A stretch of DNA of 31,421 bases from SIG714 sp045629725 (GCA_045629725.1 JAZQRT010000096.1:1-31421), one strand, 5' to 3'. Shown: positions 14,452-22,502, counted from the first letter of the stretch. Numbers and translations are program-made. The notes: a model not told the origin generated them from the sequence alone.

Positions 14452-14733
14452 ATGAGCAGAAGCTTAAAAAAAGGTCCTTTTGTTGAAGGCAAGTTGTTCG
14501 ATCGCATTGAGGCTATGAACAATGCGGGCGAAAAGAGAGTAATCAAGACATGGTCAAGAGCTTCCACAATATTTCCTGAGTTTGTAGGTCACACAATCGC
14601 CGTACACGACGGTAAGAAGCACGTTCCGGTATATGTAACAGAAGACATGGTTGGACATAAGCTCGGTGAGTTCGCTCCGACAAGAACTTTCAAGGGACAT
14701 GCAGGTTCAAAAACATCAAACAACGGTAAATAA
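14452..14733 (+). CDS. rpsS: 30S ribosomal protein S19
   Basis: S19 forms a complex with S13 in the 30S head near the A and P sites. The 93-residue product shows the typical start MSRSLKKGPFVE, the WSRASTIFPEFVGHTIAVHDG core and the C-terminal GEFAPTRTFKGHAG segment. GAAGGAGG stands 10 nt upstream of the ATG. No anomalies are seen. Confidence 0.97.
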   Translation: MSRSLKKGPFVEGKLFDRIEAMNNAGEKRVIKTWSRASTIFPEFVGHTIAVHDGKKHVPVYVTEDMVGHKLGEFAPTRTFKGHAGSKTSNNGK

Positions 14734-14773
14734 TTGAATGAATTCGCGTAACAAAGCGAAGGGAGGAAATCAA

Positions 14774-15124
14774 ATGGAAGCTAAGAAGGAAGCAAAAGCA
14801 GTCCTTAAATATGCCAGAATATCTCCTCGCAAGGTGAAAATAGTACTCGACCTCATCCGCGGCAAGAACGCAAACGAGGCTATGGGAATTCTCAAGAATA
14901 CCCGTAAGGCAGCGTCCGAGTATCTGATCAAACTTCTGGCGTCAGCAATTGCAAATGCTGAGACAAACCATGAAATGGATGTCAATAAACTTTATGTATC
15001 TGAGTGCTTTGTATGCCCCGGCCCCACTCTCAAGAGAATGATGCCGAGAGCAAGAGGAAGCGCAGATCGTATTCTTAAAAGAACAAGCCACGTAACAATC
15101 AAGGTGGCTGAAAAGGAAGACTAA
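14774..15124 (+). CDS. rplV: 50S ribosomal protein L22
   Basis: L22 binds all six domains of 23S rRNA and lines the exit tunnel opposite L4. Starting at 14774, after GGGAGG, gives 116 residues that begin MEAKKEAKAVLKYARISPRK. An in-frame ATG at 14738 would add twelve residues and has no ribosome site, since it sits 4 nt after the rpsS stop. The conserved PRKVKIVLDLIRGK and PRARGSADRILKRTSH segments are present. Confidence 0.95.
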   Translation: MEAKKEAKAVLKYARISPRKVKIVLDLIRGKNANEAMGILKNTRKAASEYLIKLLASAIANAETNHEMDVNKLYVSECFVCPGPTLKRMMPRARGSADRILKRTSHVTIKVAEKED

Positions 15125-15144
15125 GAAAGGGAGGTTAAGTCAAT

Positions 15145-15987
15145 ATGGGACAGAAAGTTAATCCGCACGGACTTCGCGTCGGAGTAATCAAGAACTGGGA
15201 TTCCAGATGGTTTGCGTCTGACGAAACCTTCGGAGATATCTTGGTATCCGACTACAATATAAGAAAGTACCTGAAGACAAAGCTTCAGGAAGCAGGCGTT
15301 CCCAAGATCGAGATCGAGAGAGATAAGAACAGAGTTAAGGTATTTATCTACTCCGCAAAGCCCGGTATGGTAATCGGAAGAATTTCCGATAAGAACGCAC
15401 AGGCAGGCGAGGCTAAGAAGCCTGATGCAATCGAAGGACTCCGCAAGGAGCTTGAGAAGATCGCAGGCAAGCCTGTATCAATCAGTGTAATCGAGATCAG
15501 AAACCCTGATATGAACGCTCAGCTCGTTGCTGAGAACATCGCTCTCTCTCTTGAGAAGAGAACATCCTTCCGTCGTGCAATGAAGCTTGCTATCAGCAGA
15601 ACAATGCGCGCAGGAGCAAAGGGAATCAAGGTTACAGTATCAGGCCGTCTCGGCGGTGCTGAAATCGCAAGAAGCGAACACTACCATGAAGGAACAATTC
15701 CGCTTCAGACAATCAGAGCTGACATTGAGTACGGCTTCTGGGAAGCAAACACCACATACGGTAAGATCGGTGTTAAGGTTTGGATCTTCAAGGGAGAGGT
15801 TCTTCCCAACGTAAAGAAGAACTTCACAACAATCAAGCCCAAGGAAATGGCTCCCAGAAACGACCGCAGAAACGACCGCCGCGGCGATCGCAGAAACGGT
15901 GACCGCAGACAGGGTGACCGTAGACAGGGCAACCGTCCTTTCCAGGGTGAAAGAAAGCCCTTTAACAAGGAAGGAGGCAACAAATAA
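15145..15987 (+). CDS. rpsC: 30S ribosomal protein S3 with Arg/Asp-rich C-terminal extension
   Basis: S3 lies at the mRNA entry channel and, with S4 and S5, has helicase activity on mRNA. The 280-residue product has the N-terminal KH-2 domain (GMVIGR at about 73) and the conserved C-terminal domain with GAKGIKVTVSGRLGGAEIAR. Firmicutes S3 is usually about 210-230 residues. Here residues 236-280 are an added low-complexity tail of repeated DRR/NDRR/GDRR units, very basic. The rplP start overlaps the stop by one base. The tail probably adds RNA contacts or is disordered. Confidence 0.97.
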   Translation: MGQKVNPHGLRVGVIKNWDSRWFASDETFGDILVSDYNIRKYLKTKLQEAGVPKIEIERDKNRVKVFIYSAKPGMVIGRISDKNAQAGEAKKPDAIEGLRKELEKIAGKPVSISVIEIRNPDMNAQLVAENIALSLEKRTSFRRAMKLAISRTMRAGAKGIKVTVSGRLGGAEIARSEHYHEGTIPLQTIRADIEYGFWEANTTYGKIGVKVWIFKGEVLPNVKKNFTTIKPKEMAPRNDRRNDRRGDRRNGDRRQGDRRQGNRPFQGERKPFNKEGGNK

Positions 15988-16409
15988 TGTTAATGCCTAA
16001 GAGAGTAAAGTTCCGCAGAGTACAGCGCGGACGCCTTAAGGGTAAGGCACTTAGAGGCAACGAAGTAACAAGAGGTCTTTACGGTCTTGTTGCTCTCGAG
16101 CCCGCATGGATTACAAGCAATCAGATAGAAGCAGCCCGTATCGCGATGACACGTTACATCAAGCGTGGCGGTAAGGTATGGATCAACATTTTCCCCGATA
16201 AGCCTATCACTGAGAAGCCTGCTGAAACTCGAATGGGTTCCGGTAAGGGTTCACCCGAATACTGGGTAGCAGTAGTTAAGCCCGGCAGAGTAATGTTTGA
16301 GTTGAACGGTGTAGCACCCGACGTAGCAAGAGAGGCTATGCGTCTTGCATCTCACAAGCTTCCTATCAAGTGTAAGTTTGTTGAAAAGACAGTCAGTGAG
16401 GAGGAATAA
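15987..16409 (+). CDS. rplP: 50S ribosomal protein L16
   Basis: L16 supports the A-site tRNA region and is essential for late 50S assembly. The 140-residue product starts MLMPKRVKFRRVQRG, as in most Firmicutes, from an ATG that overlaps the rpsC stop in TAATG. The internal ATG at 15993 is less likely. The GSGKGSPEYWVAVVKPGRVMFE segment containing the usual conserved arginine-rich loop is intact. GGAAGGAGG lies inside the end of rpsC. Confidence 0.96.
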   Translation: MLMPKRVKFRRVQRGRLKGKALRGNEVTRGLYGLVALEPAWITSNQIEAARIAMTRYIKRGGKVWINIFPDKPITEKPAETRMGSGKGSPEYWVAVVKPGRVMFELNGVAPDVAREAMRLASHKLPIKCKFVEKTVSEEE

Positions 16410-16412
16410 GCA

Positions 16413-16601
16413 GTGAAAGCAAACGAACTCAGAGCAATGACTCAGGAAGAGCTTAACAGCAAGCTCGCAGAACTTAAAAAAGAGCTGTTCAACCTCCGTT
16501 TTCAGCACGCGATCAATCAGCTTGAAAACCCTCACAAGATTGAGGAAGTTAAGAGAGACATCGCTCGCGTAATGACTATTCTTCATGAGAAGAATGCTTA
16601 A
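16413..16601 (+). CDS. rpmC: 50S ribosomal protein L29
   Basis: L29 is a two-helix protein near the tunnel exit, next to L23 and the trigger-factor site. The 62-residue product begins at GTG (16413), 7-8 nt after GAGGAGG, and has the typical LRAMTQEELNSKL and KELFNLRFQHA helices. It is slightly shorter than the usual 65-70 residues. It starts 3 nt after the rplP stop, so coupling is likely. Confidence 0.95.
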   Translation: MKANELRAMTQEELNSKLAELKKELFNLRFQHAINQLENPHKIEEVKRDIARVMTILHEKNA

Positions 16602-16622
16602 TTTCGGGAAGGAGAAACAGTC

Positions 16623-16886
16623 ATGAATAATACAGAACGTAACCTCCGTAAGACAAGAGTTGGTAAGGTTGTAAGCAACAAGATGGATAAGACCATCGTT
16701 GTAGCAATCGCAGACATGGTTAAGCACCCTCTTTACGGAAAGGTAATCAAGAGAACAATCAAAATTCACGCACATGATGAGAACAATGAGTGCAACATCG
16801 GCGATAAGGTAATGGTTATGGAAACAAGACCCCTTTCCGCAACAAAGAGATGGAGACTCGTTGAGATCATCGAAAAGGCTAAATAA
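16623..16886 (+). CDS. rpsQ: 30S ribosomal protein S17
   Basis: S17 is an OB-fold primary binding protein of the 16S 5' domain. The 87-residue product has RKTRVGKVVSNKMDKTIVVA near the start and the HDENNECNIGDKVMVMETRPLSATKRW segment typical of the family. GAAGGAG is about 8 nt upstream of the ATG. Length is normal. Confidence 0.96.
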   Translation: MNNTERNLRKTRVGKVVSNKMDKTIVVAIADMVKHPLYGKVIKRTIKIHAHDENNECNIGDKVMVMETRPLSATKRWRLVEIIEKAK

Positions 16887-16931
16887 TAGTAGATACGACA
16901 AAGCCCGTATCGAAGAAGGAGGATTAGCAAA

Positions 16932-17300
16932 GTGATTCAGCAGCAGACATATTTGAAGGTCGCTGACAACACAGGTGCAAAGGAAGTAATGTGCATCCGT
17001 GTTCTTGGCGGCACAGGCAGAAGATATGCCAACATCGGCGACGTTATCGTATGCACAGTTAAGAAGGCTGCACCCGGCGGACAGGTAAAGAAGGGTGAAG
17101 TTGTTAAGGCTGTTGTAGTAAGAACTGTAAAGGGACTCCGCCGTGCAGACGGTTCCACAATCAAGTTCGATGATAACGCAGCAGTAATCATCAAGGAAGA
17201 TAAGAACCCCAGAGGTACAAGAATTTTTGGACCTGTGGCAAGAGAGCTTCGTGAGAAGGATTACCTTAAGATCCTTTCTCTCGCTCCCGAAGTACTTTAA
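16932..17300 (+). CDS. rplN: 50S ribosomal protein L14
   Basis: L14 forms intersubunit bridges to 16S rRNA and is the docking site of the silencing factor RsfS. The 122-residue product begins at GTG (16932), after GAAGGAGGA, and reads IQQQTYLKVADNTGAKEVMCIRVLGG. The GDVIVCTVKKAAPGG and NPRGTRIFGPVARELR motifs are intact. This is the first gene of the spc-type segment, 45 nt after rpsQ, with no terminator between. Confidence 0.97.
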   Translation: MIQQQTYLKVADNTGAKEVMCIRVLGGTGRRYANIGDVIVCTVKKAAPGGQVKKGEVVKAVVVRTVKGLRRADGSTIKFDDNAAVIIKEDKNPRGTRIFGPVARELREKDYLKILSLAPEVL

Positions 17301-17314
17301 GGAGGTAATGAAAA

Positions 17315-17665
17315 ATGTTTATAAAGACAGGTGATACAGTTATTCTCCGTACAGGTGATTTCGGCGACAAGTTCGAAAAGGGTAAGGATGGAAAGAAGAC
17401 CCTTAAAACAGGAAAGGTTATCGCAACTTCTCCCGAAGAAGGTAAGGTAATCGTTCAGGGAATGAACATCGTTTCCAAGCATCAGAAGGCAAGAAGACAG
17501 GGCGAACAGAGCCAGATCCTTAAGGTAGAAAGCGCAGTTTACGCTTCTAAGGTTCAGCTTTACTGCCCCAAGTGCGAAAAGGGTGTTCGTACACACATCG
17601 AAGTAGTAGATGGCAAGAAGATCCGCGTATGCTCCGGCAAGAACTGCGGACACAAATTTGACTGA
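17315..17665 (+). CDS. rplX: 50S ribosomal protein L24, zinc-ribbon type with enlarged KOW loop
   Basis: L24 starts 50S assembly and lies by the tunnel exit. The 116-residue product is about 12 residues longer than usual. The N-terminal KOW motif carries extra residues at about 14-30 (GDFGDKFEKGKDGKKTLK) where the family normally has a short SGKDKGK loop. The C-terminus has two cysteine pairs, C84/C87 and C106/C111, likely binding zinc. TAAGGAGG precedes the ATG, 14 nt after rplN. Confidence 0.94.
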   Translation: MFIKTGDTVILRTGDFGDKFEKGKDGKKTLKTGKVIATSPEEGKVIVQGMNIVSKHQKARRQGEQSQILKVESAVYASKVQLYCPKCEKGVRTHIEVVDGKKIRVCSGKNCGHKFD

Positions 17666-17679
17666 GGAGGTAGCAGAAG

Positions 17680-18219
17680 ATGGCAAGACTTAAGGAATTC
17701 TATAAGGCTGACGTCGCTCCCGCCCTCATGAAAAAGTATGAGTACAAGAGCGTAATGCAGATCCCCAAGATCGACAAGGTTGTAATCAACGTCGGTGTTG
17801 GCGACGCTAAGGAAAATGCCAAGGCGATCGATAACGTAATCAACGATATCACACTTATTACAGGACAGAAGGCAGTTCCCACATATGCAAGAAAGTCCGT
17901 TGCGAACTTCAAGCTCAGAGAAGGAATGAAGATCGGTGTTAAGGTAACACTCAGTGGCGAGACAATGTACGAGTTCCTCGACAAACTCTTCAATTTCGCT
18001 CTTCCCAGAGTTCGTGACTTCAAGGGTATCAACCCCAATGCTTTCGACGGCAGAGGAAACTACTCTCTCGGACTTAAGGAACAGCTTATATTCCCCGAAA
18101 TCGAGTACGATAAGATCGAAAAAATTCGCGGAATGGATATCGCAATCGCAACAACTGCAAACACAGACGAAGAAGCACGTGAGCTTCTCAAGCTCATGGG
18201 CGCTCCGTTCGCGAAATAA
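17680..18219 (+). CDS. rplE: 50S ribosomal protein L5
   Basis: L5 binds 5S rRNA and forms part of the central protuberance. The 179-residue product has the KVVINVGVGDAKENAKA segment, the TGQKAVPTYARKSVANFKLREG 5S-contact loop, and the RVRDFKGINPNAFDGRGNYSLGLKEQ motif. Length is standard. GAGGAGG lies upstream of the ATG at the end of rplX. Confidence 0.97.
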   Translation: MARLKEFYKADVAPALMKKYEYKSVMQIPKIDKVVINVGVGDAKENAKAIDNVINDITLITGQKAVPTYARKSVANFKLREGMKIGVKVTLSGETMYEFLDKLFNFALPRVRDFKGINPNAFDGRGNYSLGLKEQLIFPEIEYDKIEKIRGMDIAIATTANTDEEARELLKLMGAPFAK

Positions 18220-18233
18220 GGAGGTAGTACGAA

Positions 18234-18419
18234 ATGGCAAAGAAGGCTATGATTCTCAAGCAGCAGAAACCCCAGAAGTACTCCACTCGCGAGTATAACA
18301 GATGCAAGATCTGCGGACGTCCCCACGCATACATGCGTAAGTACGGTATCTGCCGTATCTGCTTCAGAGAGCTCGCATCCAAGGGCGAGATCCCCGGAGT
18401 AAAGAAGGCTTCTTGGTAA
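18234..18419 (+). CDS. rpsZ: 30S ribosomal protein S14, type Z (zinc-binding)
   Basis: This is the short zinc form of S14, a late-assembling protein of the 30S head. The 61-residue product has C24/C27 and C40/C43 as zinc ligands and ends KKASW, as is typical. Its presence in the operon means the cell's default S14 needs zinc. AAGGAGG lies upstream. It is followed by an unusually long gap of 199 nt before rpsH. Confidence 0.97.
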   Translation: MAKKAMILKQQKPQKYSTREYNRCKICGRPHAYMRKYGICRICFRELASKGEIPGVKKASW

Positions 18420-18472
18420 TATACAGGAAGTAAAAATAAAAGAAAGATTTATAAAAAAAATAAATCTCCAAC

Positions 18473-18570
18473 TGCCGATAGGAAATCAATAATTTAACCA
18501 TCGGCATGCAGCCGTCAAATTCGCCGAGGGCATCTGTGAATGATGTCCGAGGGAGCTTGACTCCAACGGC
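18473..18570 (+). promoter_or_regulatory. Structured gap RNA before rpsH, candidate autoregulatory leader
   Basis: The 199-nt gap between rpsZ and rpsH is much longer than the 13-50 nt gaps around it. It holds a 7-bp hairpin (18473-18479 with 18500-18506), a 7-bp hairpin (18528-18534 with 18542-18548, one G-U), a 4-bp hairpin GGAG/CTCC (18552-18564), and GCCGT (18511-18515) that can pair with ACGGC (18566-18570) to enclose the last two. No terminator T-tract is present. A role in S8 control of the downstream genes is an inference. Confidence 0.5.
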
Positions 18571-18618
18571 GCCGTGATGGCAGCAAGAGATATAACTTGC
18601 ATAAAGGAGGATAAAAAT

Positions 18619-19017
18619 ATGCAAATTTCAGATGTAATTGCGGATATGCTCACAAGAATCCGTAATGCGAACAACGCAAAGCACGAGACAGTTGATGTTC
18701 CCGCTTCCAACATGAAGAAGGCAATTGCTGATATTCTTGTTGAGGAAGGATATATCAAGGGATATCAGATCGTTGAGGGCAACGGCAATCAGGGAATTAT
18801 CAGAATCACCCTGAAGTACAATGGCAAGCAGAAGGTTATTCAGGGACTCCGCAGAGTTTCTAAGCCCGGTCTCAGAATCTACTCCAACTGCGAGGATATG
18901 CCTAAGGTTATGAACGGTCTCGGAATTGCGATCGTATCTACATCAAAGGGTATCATGACTGACAAGAAGGCAAGAAAAGCAAACGTTGGCGGCGAAATTC
19001 TCGCTTTCGTATGGTAA
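18619..19017 (+). CDS. rpsH: 30S ribosomal protein S8
   Basis: S8 binds the central domain of 16S rRNA and, in Escherichia coli, represses the spc operon by binding its own mRNA. The 132-residue product from the ATG at 18619, with AAAGGAGG 8 nt upstream, starts MQISDVIADMLTRIRNAN. An in-frame ATG at 18574 adds 15 unrelated residues inside the structured gap. The C-terminal GIAIVSTSKGIMTDKKARKANVGGE motif is present. Length is standard. Confidence 0.96.
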   Translation: MQISDVIADMLTRIRNANNAKHETVDVPASNMKKAIADILVEEGYIKGYQIVEGNGNQGIIRITLKYNGKQKVIQGLRRVSKPGLRIYSNCEDMPKVMNGLGIAIVSTSKGIMTDKKARKANVGGEILAFVW

Positions 19018-19038
19018 TTGAAGGGAAGGTAAAGAACG

Positions 19039-19581
19039 ATGTCAAGAATTGGTAGAGCGTTAATTACAGTTCCCGCAGGTGTAACAGTTGATGTTGCAGC
19101 AGGAAATCTTGTTACAGTCAAGGGACCTAAGGGAACACTGGTTCAGAAGATGCACCAGAACATGATCATCACAGTTGATGGCGCAACAGTAAAGGTTGAG
19201 CGTCCCAATGATGAGAAGGAAAACAAAGCACTTCACGGACTTACTCGTACACTCGTAAACAACATGGTAGTTGGTGTATCTCAGGGTTACAGCAAGACAC
19301 TTGAGATCGTAGGTGTTGGTTACAAGGCTGCTAAGGCAGGCAAGTCACTTAATCTTTCACTTGGATTCTCACACGGAATCACATTTGAAGAGGGTGACGG
19401 AATTACATTCGAAGTACCCAACCCCACAACTGTTATTGTAAGTGGTACAGATAAGCAGAAGGTTGGACAGATAGCTGCTCAGATCCGCGAAAAGAGACCT
19501 CCGGAACCTTACCATGGTAAGGGAGTTAAGTACTCCACTGAGGTTGTTCGTCGTAAGGCATCCAAGAAGAGCGGTAAATAA
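19039..19581 (+). CDS. rplF: 50S ribosomal protein L6
   Basis: L6 sits by the sarcin-ricin loop and is needed for factor binding and 50S assembly. The 180-residue product starts MSRIGRALITVPAGV and has the VKGPKGTL motif. Its C-terminal half ends with the KRPPEPYHGKGVKY segment, in which the usual residue after R-P-P is close to normal. The site GGGAAGG is moderate. It lies 21 nt after rpsH. Confidence 0.96.
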   Translation: MSRIGRALITVPAGVTVDVAAGNLVTVKGPKGTLVQKMHQNMIITVDGATVKVERPNDEKENKALHGLTRTLVNNMVVGVSQGYSKTLEIVGVGYKAAKAGKSLNLSLGFSHGITFEEGDGITFEVPNPTTVIVSGTDKQKVGQIAAQIREKRPPEPYHGKGVKYSTEVVRRKASKKSGK

Positions 19582-19599
19582 AGAAAGGAGTGGATTTGC

Positions 19600-19959
19600 A
19601 TGGTATCAAGAAAGGACTCTAACGCACAGCGTCTTAAGAGACATAAGAGAGTCAGAGCAAAAATATCCGGAACAGCAGAAAGACCCCGTCTTTGCGTATA
19701 TCGTTCTGAGCGTCACATTTCAGCTCAGGTTATCGATGATGTTGCCGGAGTAACATTGGTTTCCGCAACCACCCAAGAGAGCGGATTTGAAGGCAACGGC
19801 TCTAACAAGGCTGCAGCTAAGAAGATAGGAGCGCTTGTTGCTGAGCGCGCAATAGCTAAGGGAATCACCGAGGTTGTATTTGACCGTGGCGGATATCTCT
19901 ATCACGGACGTGTACATGAGCTTGCTGAAGGAGCTCGTGAGGGCGGACTCAAGTTCTAA
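19600..19959 (+). CDS. rplR: 50S ribosomal protein L18
   Basis: L18 binds 5S rRNA together with L5 and brings it into the 50S subunit. The 119-residue product has the RLKRHKRVRAKISGTAERPRLCVYRS segment and the C-terminal GGYLYHGRVHELAEGAREGGLKF motif. AGAAAGGAG lies upstream of the ATG, 18 nt after rplF. Length is standard. Confidence 0.96.
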   Translation: MVSRKDSNAQRLKRHKRVRAKISGTAERPRLCVYRSERHISAQVIDDVAGVTLVSATTQESGFEGNGSNKAAAKKIGALVAERAIAKGITEVVFDRGGYLYHGRVHELAEGAREGGLKF

Positions 19960-19973
19960 TCAGGAGGAATAAC

Positions 19974-20477
19974 ATGGCTAATAAAATCAGACCCGAAGAA
20001 TTGGGTGAACTTCAAGAAATACTTGTTGGCGTAAACCGTGTTTCCAAAACTGTAAAGGGCGGTCGTATAGCTCGTTTCGCGGCTATTATGGTAGTTGGTG
20101 ACGGTAACGGTCATGTCGGTTACGGACTTGGAAAGGCAGCAGAAGTTCCGGACGCTATCCGCAAGGGTATCGAGGACGCCAAGAAAAATATGATCAAGGT
20201 ATCTATGAAGGGAGATACAATCCCTCACGAGATCACAGGTGTATATGGAGCAGGTAAGGTTCTTCTTAAGCCTGCACCCGAAGGTACAGGTATTATCGCC
20301 GGTGCGACAGTACGTAAGGTTGTTCAGATGGCTGGTATCAAGAACATCAGAACAAAGTGCCTCCGTTCAAGCAACCCCACAAACGTAGTTAAGGCTACAT
20401 TTGAGGGACTCAAGGCTCTCCGCACAGCAGAAGAAGTTGCTGCTACACGTGGTAAGAGCGTAGAAGAAATTCACTGA
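19974..20477 (+). CDS. rpsE: 30S ribosomal protein S5
   Basis: S5 affects decoding accuracy and is the spectinomycin-resistance locus. The 167-residue product has the N-terminal double-stranded RNA-binding domain with VNRVSKTVKGGRIARFAAIMVVGD and the loop around residue 20-30 where spectinomycin mutations occur. The C-terminal GAGKVLLKPAPEGTGIIAGATVR and IRTKCLRSSNPTNVVKAT segments are typical. CAGGAGG lies upstream. The rpmD ribosome site begins in the rpsE stop. Confidence 0.97.
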   Translation: MANKIRPEELGELQEILVGVNRVSKTVKGGRIARFAAIMVVGDGNGHVGYGLGKAAEVPDAIRKGIEDAKKNMIKVSMKGDTIPHEITGVYGAGKVLLKPAPEGTGIIAGATVRKVVQMAGIKNIRTKCLRSSNPTNVVKATFEGLKALRTAEEVAATRGKSVEEIH

Positions 20478-20491
20478 GGAGGATGTATAAA

Positions 20492-20671
20492 ATGGTAAAG
20501 GTAACACTTGTAAAGAGCCTCATCGGTACAATCCCTGCTCAGAAAGCAACAGCAGCGTCACTTGGACTTCGCAAGATCGGCGACTTCATCATACATGAAG
20601 ACAACGCAGTTCTCGCAGGTAAAGTGAGAGTTATATCCCACCTTGTTAAGGTGGAAAAAGCCGGCGAGTAA
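20492..20671 (+). CDS. rpmD: 50S ribosomal protein L30
   Basis: L30 is a small protein of the 50S subunit found in most but not all bacteria. The start at 20492 gives 59 residues, MVKVTLVKSLIGTIPAQKATAASLGL onward, matching the family. An upstream ATG at 20483 directly abuts the GAGGAGG site and is too close to use. The 3' end is 36 nt from rplO. Confidence 0.94.
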   Translation: MVKVTLVKSLIGTIPAQKATAASLGLRKIGDFIIHEDNAVLAGKVRVISHLVKVEKAGE

Positions 20672-20707
20672 TTGCAAACCGGATAATAGTCTAAAGGAGG
20701 AAAAAAA

Positions 20708-21151
20708 ATGAAGCTCCATGAACTTTCACCGGCTCCCGGTTCTGTTACTCCCGCATGGCGTAAGGGTAGAGGACCCGGATCAGGCAATGGAAAAACAGCC
20801 GGAAAGGGCCACAAAGGTCAGAATGCACGTTCTGGCGGCGGTGTTCGTCCCGGATTTGAGGGCGGTCAGCTTCCGCTTTACAGAAGACTTCCTAAGAGAG
20901 GATTCAATAATAAGTTTGCAACAGTTTACTCCATCGTAAACGTTGAAACACTTAACGAATGCTTCGAGGACGGTGCAGTAGTAGATCTCGAAACACTTGT
21001 AGAGAACGGTATCATCCGTAAGGAAAACGACGGACTTAAGGTTCTCGGTAATGGTGAAATTACTAAAAAGCTTACTGTCAAGGCTAAGGTCTTTTCAGCA
21101 ACCGCTAAAGAAAAGATTGAAGCGGCGGGCGGAAAGACTGAGGTGATCTAA
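20708..21151 (+). CDS. rplO: 50S ribosomal protein L15
   Basis: L15 is a late-assembly protein of the 50S subunit with a long glycine- and arginine-rich N-terminal extension that threads into rRNA. The 147-residue product shows it at about 10-50 (GSGNGKTAGKGHKGQNARSGGG), followed by the GFEGGQLPLYRRLPKRGF motif. AAAGGAGG lies upstream. SecY starts one base after its stop, so the two are likely coupled. Confidence 0.97.
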   Translation: MKLHELSPAPGSVTPAWRKGRGPGSGNGKTAGKGHKGQNARSGGGVRPGFEGGQLPLYRRLPKRGFNNKFATVYSIVNVETLNECFEDGAVVDLETLVENGIIRKENDGLKVLGNGEITKKLTVKAKVFSATAKEKIEAAGGKTEVI

Positions 21152-21152
21152 G

Positions 21153-22475
21153 TTGAAGAAGGTACTTGCAACGATAGCAAATGTTTGGAGTGTTAAGGAT
21201 CTCCGCCAGAAGATCCTCTTCACAGCATTTATCCTTGTACTTTACAGATTAGGAGCGCAGATTCCGCTTCCCTATATCGATTCAAACGCGATCTCCCAGT
21301 ATTTCAAGAGCGCAAGCGGCTCAATCTTCGGATATCTTAACATGATATCCGGTTCTGCACTCAGCAGAGCAACACTTTTCGCACTTTCAATCTCTCCTTA
21401 CATCACATCATCAATCGTAATGCAGCTCCTCGGCGTTGCATTCCCCAAGCTTGGTGAGATGGCAAAGGAAGAGGGCGGAAAGGAAAAAATGACAAAGTAC
21501 ACCCGTTATCTCACAGTTGGTCTTGCACTTGTAACTGCATTTGGTTACTATATGTGGATCAAGAATCAGGGATGGCTCCTCTCCGGTAACGAAGATGTAT
21601 TTACAGCTATTGTAATCATTATTTGTTACTGTGCAGGTGCTGCTCTCATCATGTGGATGGGTGAAAAGATCAACGAACGCGGAATCGGAAACGGTATTTC
21701 AATGATCCTTTTTGCGAATATCGTATCTGGCGGATTTACATCAGTCAGCGGTCTTTGGGATACACTCACTAACGGAAATTGGTGGGGTCCTGTGATCACA
21801 GTTGTAGGTCTTGCAATTGCACTCGCAATGATCTGGTTCATGGTTTACGTGTCAGATTCAGAGCGTAGAATTCCCGTTCAGTATGCAAAGAGAGTTGTTG
21901 GTAGAAAAATGTACGGAGGACAGAGCTCTGTTCTTCCCATGAAGATAAACATGTCCGGTGTAATGCCCATAATCTTCGCAAGCTCTATCATTTCAATTCC
22001 TGCAACAATCGCTATGATGGCAGGACAGACAAGCGCTGATACTGCTACAGGCGCATGGAAAGTTATTCTTACACTTTTCGGAACAGATTCATTTGTATAT
22101 CTTGTTCTTTATATACTTCTTCTGTTCTTGTTTGCTTACTTCTATATCGGTATCTCCTTTGATCCTATTGAAGTATCCAACAATCTCAAGAAGAATGGCG
22201 GATTCGTTCCCGGTATCAGACCCGGTAGACCTACATCCGACTATATCAGAAAGATCCTTAACAGAGTTACACTCATCGGTGCAACATTCCTTGCAATCAT
22301 TTCCGGTGTACCGCTTCTTGTTAACTGTGTTGCATCACTCTTTAACGTAACAGCTCTTAATGCTATCGCGTTCGGTGGTTCATCACTTCTTATCGTGATC
22401 GGTATCTGCCTTGAAACAGCAAGAGAAATCGAAGCTCAGATGACAATGCGTAACTTCAAGGGATTCCTTGACTGA
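21153..22475 (+). CDS. secY: Preprotein translocase channel subunit SecY
   Basis: SecY forms the protein-conducting channel of the inner membrane with SecE and SecG. The 440-residue product has ten predicted membrane helices. It includes the DLRQKILFTAFILVLYRLG first-helix region, the plug segment with GSIFGYLNMISGSALSRATLFALSISPYI, and the cytoplasmic loop ending in GIRPGRPTSDYI. It starts with TTG at 21153, 6-7 nt after GAGGTGAT inside rplO. No ATG in frame matches the family N-terminus better. Only partial sequence inspection supports the exact helix count. Confidence 0.96.
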   Translation: MKKVLATIANVWSVKDLRQKILFTAFILVLYRLGAQIPLPYIDSNAISQYFKSASGSIFGYLNMISGSALSRATLFALSISPYITSSIVMQLLGVAFPKLGEMAKEEGGKEKMTKYTRYLTVGLALVTAFGYYMWIKNQGWLLSGNEDVFTAIVIIICYCAGAALIMWMGEKINERGIGNGISMILFANIVSGGFTSVSGLWDTLTNGNWWGPVITVVGLAIALAMIWFMVYVSDSERRIPVQYAKRVVGRKMYGGQSSVLPMKINMSGVMPIIFASSIISIPATIAMMAGQTSADTATGAWKVILTLFGTDSFVYLVLYILLLFLFAYFYIGISFDPIEVSNNLKKNGGFVPGIRPGRPTSDYIRKILNRVTLIGATFLAIISGVPLLVNCVASLFNVTALNAIAFGGSSLLIVIGICLETAREIEAQMTMRNFKGFLD

Positions 22476-22502
22476 TAAGGAAACAGATAAAGTTAATCTT
22501 CA

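Noticed and set aside
15850..15984. CRISPR or tandem-repeat array at the end of rpsC
   Set aside because: The short repeats are codon-level DRR units in frame with S3, without spacers.
18507..18578. Small ORF in the rpsZ-rpsH gap
   Set aside because: It has only 23 codons, no ribosome site, and lies within hairpins.
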